A stretch of DNA of 64,000 nucleotides, from assembly GCA_001464455.1 (NCBI GenBank), contig LNEI01000025.1:142674-206673 (forward strand), in the 5' to 3' direction. This DNA comes from Acidobacteria bacterium Ga0077534 (GTDB taxonomy: Bacteria > Acidobacteriota > Blastocatellia > Pyrinomonadales > Pyrinomonadaceae). The position numbers and the translations under genes are program-made. This document shows, one piece after another, positions 58,701-64,000 of this stretch (positions within the stretch are counted from its first letter, which is position 1; every line of letters begins with the position of its first letter). Under the pieces are notes generated by a model that saw nothing but the letters and a program-made list of their open reading frames with translations, was not told where the DNA came from and did not search any database.

Positions 58701-61700
58701 AATGCCAGCATCGGAGCGAACTCAGTGTCGATCCGTCTCGGAACCTGCTTTTCGGCAGCGGCTTCGTTGGTAAAAACCACTTCTACAGCCCCGATCGCTA
58801 TTAATCAGGTATTCGATTACGAGCTTCAAGTTTCCAACACCGGAGATGTGCCGCTCAATAATATGGTCGTTATCGACACGCTTCCGGTCGAACTACAGGT
58901 CATTTCGGTTCGAACAGGATCGTACAGCAACCTGGCGAACTTTGGCGCCGGCGAAGGTGTCCGCGTTTCCTTTGAAAAAAATACCGCACTTGGTGTTTTC
59001 ACGCTGTGGGGATCGTCGCCAAACACGACGACTAATACAACACTGACTGCTCCGCCCCCAGGCCTTGGGGTTGGTGAGTACATAACCCGGATAAGGTGGG
59101 AATTTGGCCAGGCGGCGGTTGGCATGTCGTCCGTCAACAGGCCGGTTGTCACGGGTCGAGTAATAAATCCTGCTAATAACGGCGGGCCAGTTTCTGGCGG
59201 AACGAATATCGAAAACTGCGCAAGTCTTTCATCGGTTTACACAGCGGGCCCAGCTTCGGCCAATTCGAGCTCCTGTGTAGACTTTGACGTTGCGACTCCG
59301 CCGACCGTTACCGCAGTCAATCCAACATTCGGCCCGACTGCGGGCGGCAACAGTGTTGTCATCACCGGAACCAATTTTACTGGTGCGACCGCCGTCTCAT
59401 TCGGCGGAAACAACGCGACTGCGTTTACGGTCGATAGCCCAACGCAGATCACCGCGACCGCCCCGGCTCATGCGGCCGGTGCCGTCAGTGTCGAGGTGAC
59501 AACCCCGGGCGGCACGAATGCTCCGAATACGCTCTACACCTACGCGGACGAAACGACCGTTACGTTAAGCGGCGGGAATCTGACGATAACCGATACCAAC
59601 GGCGGCATCACGAATGACAACATCACGATAGCTTGCACGCCTCCAAACATCACGATCACAGACCCCGGCACCGGTTTGAATCAAACCATTCCGATCATAG
59701 ATGTAACGGGTTCGATCACGGTCAATACGCTCGGCGGCAACGACACGCTGACGCTGGATCTAACCGGCTGCGGATTTATCCCGGCCGGAGGTCTGTTCTA
59801 CAACGGCGGCAGCCAGAGCGGATCGCCCGGCGATACATTGAAGATCATCGGCGGCTCGACGACGACGCAGACTTTTAATTTTACAAATGAGAACGACGGC
59901 AGTGTCGTCCTCGCCGGCGGATCGCGTACGGGAACGATCAATTACACCGGTCTCGAACCCGTCAGTTCGACGGTTACCGCGGCAAATGTTGTCCTGAATT
60001 ACAGCACGACGACCGAGATCATCACCGTTACTCAGGACGGGGGAGATGCAACGCTGACAAAGGTGGATTCAAACGTCGGCGGCGAATCGGTTTCGTTCCT
60101 CAACCCGACAGCCTCGATGACGATCAATGGCGGCGACACAGGTAACGATACGATCAACGTCAACGGCTTCGGCACGAGCGGCGGCGGATTTACCGCGTCG
60201 CTGACGATCAACGGCGGAACAGGAGACGACACGGTCAACCTAAACGCGGATATTAATTTTGCAAGTGGGAACAGCCTAGACCTTGACCTGCAAAATGATA
60301 ACGCATCACCCGGTGTCGATGCGGTCACTACGGGTGCGAACGCCAATCTGATCGCTTCAGGAAATGGCACTATCAACGTCAGGGCAAGCAGGAACGTCGC
60401 GATGGCGAGCGGTTCGAGTTTTGAGACCGCAAACGGCAACCTTATTGTTGAGGCGAACCAACAGGCGATCCCTACTGCGGATGGCTTCCAAGGTGTTGTG
60501 GTTGACAACAGCGTAATTCGGGCAACAGGTGCGGGCAATGTGACCGTCAAGGGCAGGGGCGGTAACAGTATCGGTAATACCAACATTGGCGTGGTTGTCG
60601 TCAACACGAACGCGCAGATCGCGGCGAGCGGCGGCGCGGTGCTGGTCGAGGGCACCGGCGGCGCGGGGACGAGCATCAACAACTACGGCGTCCGAGTCGA
60701 ATCGGGCGGCGTGATCACGAATGCGGGCACGGGCGCAGCGGCGACGGTGACGGTCAAGGGCTTCGGCGGCACCGGGACCGGCGTCGGCAACTTAGGCGTG
60801 TATGTCAGCGGCACGAACACGCAGATCACGGCGAGCGGCGGCGCGGTGCTGGTCGAGGGCACGGGCGGCGGCACGGGGACGAGCACCGGCAACTATGGCG
60901 TCTTTGTCGAATCGGGCGGCGTGATCACGAATGCGGGCACGGGCGCAGCGGCGACGGTGACGGTCAAGGGCTTCGGCGGCAACCTTACCGGGACCGGCGG
61001 CGGCAACTACGGCGTCGTGGTCGTCAACCCGAACTCACAGATCACGGCGAGCGGCGGCGCGGTGCTGGTCGAAGGCACCGGCGGCGGCGCGGGGACGAGC
61101 AACAGCAACTACGGCGTCTTTGTCTTTGCGGGTGGCGTGATCACAAATGCGGGCACGGGCGCAGCGGCGACGGTGACGGTCAAGGGCTTCGGCGGCAACC
61201 TCACCGGGACCGGCTTAGGCAACCCCGGCATCCTTGTTGCCTCGGGCGCGCAGATCACGGCGAACGGAGGCGCGGTGCTGGTCGAAGGCACCGGCGGCGG
61301 CGCGGGGACGGGTTCCAACAACCTCGGCGTTGCGGTCGAATCGGGCGGCGTGATCACGAATGCGGGCACGGGCGCAGCGGCGACGGTGACGGTCAGAGGC
61401 TTCGGCGGCAACCTTACCGGGACCGGCAGCGCAAACTACGGCGTGTATGTCTACAACACGAACGCGCAGATCACGGCGAACGGCGGCGCGGTGCTGGTCG
61501 AAGGCACTGGCGGCGGAGCGGGGACGAGCGCCGGAAACCACGGCGTCTACGTCCTTTCGCGTGGTGTGATCACGAATGCAGGCACGGGCGCAGCGGCGAC
61601 GGTGACGGTCAAGGGCTTCGGCGGCAATCTCACTGGGACAGGCGGGATCAATTACGGCGTGTATGTCAGCAACACGAACCCGCAGATCAGGTCGAGCGGC

Positions 61701-64000
61701 GGCGCAATCTCAATTATCGGCGCCAGCGGGGGCGGAGCGAGCAGTCCGGCCATCCGGCTGGAAAGCACCGGTCAGGTCGTTGGCACCACCGGCACGCCGA
61801 CCGTGACGCTCATAGGCGATTCGATGGAATTCCTGTCCACGCCCTCGATCAACGCCGGCACCAATCCGGTGGTGCTCAGGCCGCGCACGGCGGGGACGCT
61901 CATCGATCTCGGCGGGGCCGACGTGCTGACGGGCAGTCCGCTCACGCTGGGGCTGACCGATACGGAACTGGATCAGGTCACGGCGGGTACGCTGACCATT
62001 GGCGACAACCCTAGCGGGACGATCACCGTCAGCGCCGACATCACCCGTCCGGCCAGCACGAATATGAGCCTGGTGAGCGGCGGCGATGTCCTGATCAGCG
62101 GCGGCCAGATAGATACGGGCGGCGGAACCTTGTTCCTCGACCCCGGCGTTTCGCCTTTCGCGGTCAAGCCGACCAAAGCAGCGACCGATGTCACGGCCAG
62201 CACTCTGTCATTCGGCAGCGATCTCGCGGTCGTGATCAACGGCACTACCGTTGACACTGACTACACCCAACTCAACTTAGTCGGCGCGGTAAACCTGACA
62301 GGAGTTTCGCTCGTGCTGAGCGGCAGTCATGTGCCGACCGCGGGGCAGCAATTCACCATTGTCAATAATGACGGTTCCGACGCGATCGCTGGAACATTCA
62401 ATGGCCTGCCCGAGGGGGCGACGATCCTGAATTTCCTCGGGGCTCTGGGCGTGAACGCCACGATCAGCTACACGGGCGGCACAGGAAATGACGCTGTCAT
62501 TACAGTAGACAATGTCCCGCCGCAGGTGACGAGCACGACACCAGTCCAGGGAGCGACCGGCGTTGACCGCAGTGGCAACATCACGCTTAATTTCTCAGAA
62601 ACGGTCAATATTGCCGCCGGCGGCATCACGCTCAATTGCGGCGGTGTCCAGGCATTCTCGCCGACGCTGCCACAGAACGGCGTGACGACGATAACGATCG
62701 ACCCGACAGCGACACTTCCGGCGGGAGTTCTCTGCACGGTGACCGGTGTTTCTATGGGTATCACCGACATCCCCGGGAACCAACTCGACGGCGACGGCAA
62801 TGGAACGGGCGGCGACAACTTCGTGATGACGTTCACGACCGCGTGTACGACCGACCCGATCGTCACTAACAACGCGGACAGCGGTGCAGGTAGCCTGCGT
62901 CAGGCAGTCGACGATGCGTGTCCGGGTTCGACGATCACATTTGCCCCCCCAGTAACGGGAACAATAACGCTTACGAGCGGCCAGATCGCTATCAACAAGA
63001 ACCTGACCATTACGGGGCCAGGCACCGGCACGCTGACCATCAGCGGTAATAATAACAGCCGTATCTTCAGCGTAGGAGCGTTATCCACGGTCAATATCAG
63101 CGGCTTAACGCTGACGAATGGAAACGGCGTCGGAGCCCCGGAATCTGGCAATGGCGGGGCTCTTCGTAACGAAGGCGGCAATGTTGCGATCACCTCATCG
63201 GTCATTAACGGAAACACGGTGACCGGTATCGGTGGCGGTATCTATAACCGCGGCGGTACACTTTCCATTACGGACAGCACTGTCAGCGGGAATACGGCCG
63301 TCCTCGGCGGAGCGATCGAGAACATCCGCTTTGCTGGTAACCCCGCGACCGTCCTCACGATTACGAGAAGTACGCTTTCAGGCAATATCGCCGGATCAGG
63401 AGCAGGCATTCATAATCAGGGAGCGACATTGATAATGACCAACTCGACGGTCTCCGGAAATATCGCCAGCGTCTCAGACCCGACTGGCGGCGGAGGCGGG
63501 CTTGAGAACGTCGCGGCAGGATTTATTACCAATGCTACATTGACGGGCTGTACTTTCTTTGGAAATCAGCATACTGCAACCGCCGATCCGACAGCCGACG
63601 AGATCTACTCAGGTAACTTCGGCTTCCAATCGACGGTCACGTTACAAAATACGATAGTCGGCGGCAGTCCAGCGACCGCGACGCCCAATATGAGCGTATA
63701 TACCGATGCTACGATTCCGGCACTGGGGATCATCGCCTCGCAAGGCTATAACCTCAGCACGGATAACGGTGGCGGGTTCCTGACTGGGACCGCGGACCAG
63801 ATAAATACAGATCCGCTTTTGGCTCCTTTGGCGAACAATGGCGGTCCGACTCAAACGCATGCGTTGTGCACGTCGGCTGGAGTGCCGGATGCTAGCTGTA
63901 CGGGTGTGAGTTCGGCGATCGACAAGGGATTTGACTTTGTCGCCAACGGATTTGACCAGCGTGGCAACGGGCCGAACTTTGTGAGGCCGTTCGACATTGC
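52767..64000 (+). CDS. Giant exported multi-domain protein with two FG-GAP propellers and beta-helix repeats (3' end outside window)
   Basis: At least 3744 aa, with no stop before the window ends. The ATG at 52767 has no clear ribosome site; a GTG at 52707 and a TTG at 52698 are in-frame alternatives that would lengthen the basic N-terminus, as in the 2467-aa protein. After the signal (about residues 9-30): a passenger-type beta-helix (about 80-410); Ig-like domains (to 611); Fn3 (about 615-733); a Listeria-Bacteroides repeat (about 732-808); seven FG-GAP/VCBS repeats (about 909-1260); an IPT/TIG domain (to 1345); Ig-like domains; seven more FG-GAP repeats (about 1652-1993; VAVGDFNGDG.QDIA); a DUF11-like domain (to 2172); IPT/TIG (to 2258); a beta-helix with five 72-aa repeats (about 2610-2992); an SbsA-type Ig domain (about 3250-3361); and a SLRQAV beta-helix with choice-of-anchor-Q-like sequence. 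DFNGDG motifs should bind Ca. It is probably a surface adhesin (inference). Confidence 0.88.
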   Translation, partial: MLRSTRARRLILIVLVALVLTAITLGAQSAGASGRFAFIESVGEWLGYSNVEQSKPLPAATPEPQAPQALILWSTSGTAWLTGSNWTGGSVPTGSDIAQFGTNPGAAGSGINFANTTNAGVQVNGQRIQEVGAVEVTSARTGADMIIGNSSGTAGATGTFRPLGQTVNGVDNVILRNNSSRILTIRNTQGSGNQTMSLELGNSTDNVISIDSTGDIDIASIITGSGRNLTKAGVGTGFLLISRPNTYTGVTKIAGGNLKIGSSGSISLSSVIQIDGSALLDVTGPSAGVSLGSGQGLRLTGTTSSAIISTTLDRGLTTASNSPIEFTAFNGTTPPLTLSGAGTLALQTGNPVTVNTTTQLAVGSYKLIAKGTGNVTGTPTSLTVGGSGICAGCTASLALTSGELFLNVDAPPTTITSIARANANPSNGNDVTWTITFAAPVDGLTVSNFALVNGGLTGPSLQSAVPQAGPPSANWNVTANSGTGSGTLGLNLVNATGVTPGISNTLPFVGEVYTVDRTIPAAPVITGSTPTSPSNNANPVINGTAEPQSTVNLFTSSDCTTGILAGDFATAGGTFAITAPVPTNATTIIYAHSIDGANNVSPCSAGFSYTHADVLPPTTQASNITFSSVTANSMTVNWTNGTGAKRIVKMNTSNSFTDPVNGTDPTANAAWANAGEQVVYNGTANTVNITGLSPSTTYHFRVYEASGSASTVVFNTATATNNPNSQATSAVTYTVTYDGNGNTGGSAPVDASSPYTAGSTVTVLGKGDLERTGFGFNSWNTQPDGSGFVRVPGGTFTINENVTLYARWSPVPTLGTYSNTPVMLGGNTTVTPTVAPGQTAFTRASTISDFSGTLTVEPTTGIVRVTNAHPVGTHTVTVSAYGPGGITTTTFDLTVTATACSGTPGFTLSGGGVGNSNGRQAFTVADFTNDGRQDLASVGTNTNNVAVLPRNAANTGFEFLGPFTVGSMPEAVASADFDGDGRQDLAVPNGGTFDNTLTILQKGPSTFTVVETVSVGGPASQQPRSIAVGDLNGDGRHDIVTGNAGVTINAVAVLIRTPVGVPDFEPVVHLGIGAQPRGVAIGDVNGDGMRDIVVAKFGGNVAVLLRNPSNTGFESPVDFAVGSSPQGLVLADINGDGRIDIVTANSGGNSVSVLIRTTSVALAFEPAANFAVGTTPVELAVGDFNGDGKQDIATGNVTSNDVSILLRNTTNDGFETAVNYALPFSPTALAVGDFGQDGIQDISLGYDSGNIVSILTGTCTTPAPTVTSVNPTSGPTTGGTVVTITGANFTGATAVSFGGTPATTFNVDSDTQITATAPAHAAGAISVDVTTPGGTNAPNTLFTYVLATTTLADLTVNTTEFVGGTLGVTTTLTRTTAPAGPVAGATVAFTLTPPSGPATVLNGTTDGSGVATVNFSAFATRGAYTINASFAGNSTLAASSSNTPTVNVYQRTSLAFAGGSGAQGSPIALSATLTAVPGDAPISGETVNFDYSSVIAAQNGTTNGSGVATVSATFPLAGVYPATASFSNLAGFYADSAGNLLPTTAPANVTVNAAPTLGTYPPTTVDLSDNVTVTPSATPTNTTSITVSAPTSFIGELTADPATGVVSITNAHLAKIPAGAYPVTVRAFGPGGTTTATFNLTVTTTACGGTSGFNGTTDVSIGNATRSVAVGDFNGDGIQDIATANQSLNTVSIRLGDGLGGFTGSTNVSVGSNAFFVAVGDFNGDGKQDIAAANYNSNTVSIRLGDGSGGFTGTTDVSVGIAPASVAVGDFNGDGIQDIAAANGSSNTVSIRLGDGSGGFTGTTDVSVGVGPLSVAVADFNVDGIQDIATANQAANTVSIRLGDGSGGFTGTTEVNVGLGPWTVAVGDFNGDGVQDIATSNFNGDTVSIRIGNGSGGFTGTTNVSVGVDPISVAVGDFNGDGIQDIAAANRNSNTVSIRFGDGSGGFTGTTEVNVGTGQFSVAVGDFNGDGRQDIATANASIGANSVSIRLGTCFSAAASLVKTTSTAPIAINQVFDYELQVSNTGDVPLNNMVVIDTLPVELQVISVRTGSYSNLANFGAGEGVRVSFEKNTALGVFTLWGSSPNTTTNTTLTAPPPGLGVGEYITRIRWEFGQAAVGMSSVNRPVVTGRVINPANNGGPVSGGTNIENCASLSSVYTAGPASANSSSCVDFDVATPPTVTAVNPTFGPTAGGNSVVITGTNFTGATAVSFGGNNATAFTVDSPTQITATAPAHAAGAVSVEVTTPGGTNAPNTLYTYADETTVTLSGGNLTITDTNGGITNDNITIACTPPNITITDPGTGLNQTIPIIDVTGSITVNTLGGNDTLTLDLTGCGFIPAGGLFYNGGSQSGSPGDTLKIIGGSTTTQTFNFTNENDGSVVLAGGSRTGTINYTGLEPVSSTVTAANVVLNYSTTTEIITVTQDGGDATLTKVDSNVGGESVSFLNPTASMTINGGDTGNDTINVNGFGTSGGGFTASLTINGGTGDDTVNLNADINFASGNSLDLDLQNDNASPGVDAVTTGANANLIASGNGTINVRASRNVAMASGSSFETANGNLIVEANQQAIPTADGFQGVVVDNSVIRATGAGNVTVKGRGGNSIGNTNIGVVVVNTNAQIAASGGAVLVEGTGGAGTSINNYGVRVESGGVITNAGTGAAATVTVKGFGGTGTGVGNLGVYVSGTNTQITASGGAVLVEGTGGGTGTSTGNYGVFVESGGVITNAGTGAAATVTVKGFGGNLTGTGGGNYGVVVVNPNSQITASGGAVLVEGTGGGAGTSNSNYGVFVFAGGVITNAGTGAAATVTVKGFGGNLTGTGLGNPGILVASGAQITANGGAVLVEGTGGGAGTGSNNLGVAVESGGVITNAGTGAAATVTVRGFGGNLTGTGSANYGVYVYNTNAQITANGGAVLVEGTGGGAGTSAGNHGVYVLSRGVITNAGTGAAATVTVKGFGGNLTGTGGINYGVYVSNTNPQIRSSGGAISIIGASGGGASSPAIRLESTGQVVGTTGTPTVTLIGDSMEFLSTPSINAGTNPVVLRPRTAGTLIDLGGADVLTGSPLTLGLTDTELDQVTAGTLTIGDNPSGTITVSADITRPASTNMSLVSGGDVLISGGQIDTGGGTLFLDPGVSPFAVKPTKAATDVTASTLSFGSDLAVVINGTTVDTDYTQLNLVGAVNLTGVSLVLSGSHVPTAGQQFTIVNNDGSDAIAGTFNGLPEGATILNFLGALGVNATISYTGGTGNDAVITVDNVPPQVTSTTPVQGATGVDRSGNITLNFSETVNIAAGGITLNCGGVQAFSPTLPQNGVTTITIDPTATLPAGVLCTVTGVSMGITDIPGNQLDGDGNGTGGDNFVMTFTTACTTDPIVTNNADSGAGSLRQAVDDACPGSTITFAPPVTGTITLTSGQIAINKNLTITGPGTGTLTISGNNNSRIFSVGALSTVNISGLTLTNGNGVGAPESGNGGALRNEGGNVAITSSVINGNTVTGIGGGIYNRGGTLSITDSTVSGNTAVLGGAIENIRFAGNPATVLTITRSTLSGNIAGSGAGIHNQGATLIMTNSTVSGNIASVSDPTGGGGGLENVAAGFITNATLTGCTFFGNQHTATADPTADEIYSGNFGFQSTVTLQNTIVGGSPATATPNMSVYTDATIPALGIIASQGYNLSTDNGGGFLTGTADQINTDPLLAPLANNGGPTQTHALCTSAGVPDASCTGVSSAIDKGFDFVANGFDQRGNGPNFVRPFDI
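57735..58745 (+). repeat. Seven tandem FG-GAP/VCBS coding repeats
   Basis: Units of about 147 bp, each encoding VAVGDFNGDG.QDIA.AN ... VSIRLGDGSGGFTG or a close variant. The fourth copy has lost the motif Gly residues (VADFNVDG). Confidence 0.9.
60600..61740 (+). repeat. Five tandem 72-aa beta-helix repeats with near-identical DNA
   Basis: Units of about 213-222 bp, each with VLVEGTGGG.GTS, GVITNAGTGAAATVTV and KGFGGNLTGTG. Long stretches are identical at the DNA level between units, in contrast to the InlB-type array at 23880-27358. Confidence 0.9.

Noticed and set aside
57362..58780. Long minus-strand open frames opposite the FG-GAP repeats
   Set aside because: They mirror the coding repeats of the plus-strand gene; the sense frame has a full domain structure and is open for the whole 11 kb.

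Overview
The window looks like a chromosomal segment of an Acidobacteriota bacterium, most likely class Blastocatellia. This is inferred from gene content and domain style only: an Oar-like carboxypeptidase-regulatory/TonB-type receptor, very long secreted adhesin-like proteins made of MBG, InlB-like, cohesin-like and FG-GAP modules, a Ser/Thr kinase with an extracellular DUF4384-like domain, an ECF sigma/anti-sigma pair, a Reg_prop histidine kinase and a CHAT protein. There are no ribosomal or housekeeping markers in the window to confirm it.

Layout. 1-13.0 kb (minus strand): the 5' part of a giant secreted beta-helix/LamG/PD40 protein, an outer-membrane receptor, a DUF4384 secreted protein paired with a membrane Ser/Thr kinase, and a PlsC-type acyltransferase. 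13.0-15.7 kb: a remnant of an ECF sigma gene control region, a LuxR-type regulator, and an 0.9-kb leader region with two related hairpins and a terminator-like stem. 15.7-28.2 kb (plus): two giant exported proteins (2467 and 1647 aa) that share cohesin-like modules and a homologous C-terminal module. 28.2-35.3 kb: a degenerate tRNA-Asn-like gene with a terminator, an overlapping clostripain (C11) - TPR/CHAT protease gene pair, and a convergent sigma/anti-sigma pair. 35.5-39.2 kb: a histidine kinase/response regulator pair. 39.5-50.2 kb (plus): a run of mostly exported proteins comprising an M1-like peptidase, two proteins with a small repeated two-cysteine domain that I do not recognise (one also carries a beta/gamma-crystallin domain), a DUF3011 protein, an orphan solute-binding protein, a CPBP membrane protease, a PliI-like lysozyme-inhibitor lipoprotein, an M28 peptidase and two unknowns. 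50.2-52.6 kb: a cluster of short GTCCCAC sites followed by an array of 16 palindromic elements in two structural variants, with a small DUF559 (Vsr/PD-(D/E)XK-like) nuclease gene in the middle. 52.6-64 kb: a consensus-like promoter and a giant exported protein of at least 3744 aa that runs off the window.

How it fits together. Most coding capacity is devoted to the cell surface and periplasm: adhesion or matrix proteins, receptors, proteases and inhibitors. Regulators with extracytoplasmic sensing parts are interspersed: kinase-DUF4384, anti-sigma with a membrane anchor, and a propeller-type histidine kinase. The most unusual parts are the DUF559-palindrome array, which looks like a nuclease living inside its own repeat family; the translationally coupled C11-CHAT pair of clan-CD proteases; and the five-copy novel small domain. 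All functional statements about these three are inference.
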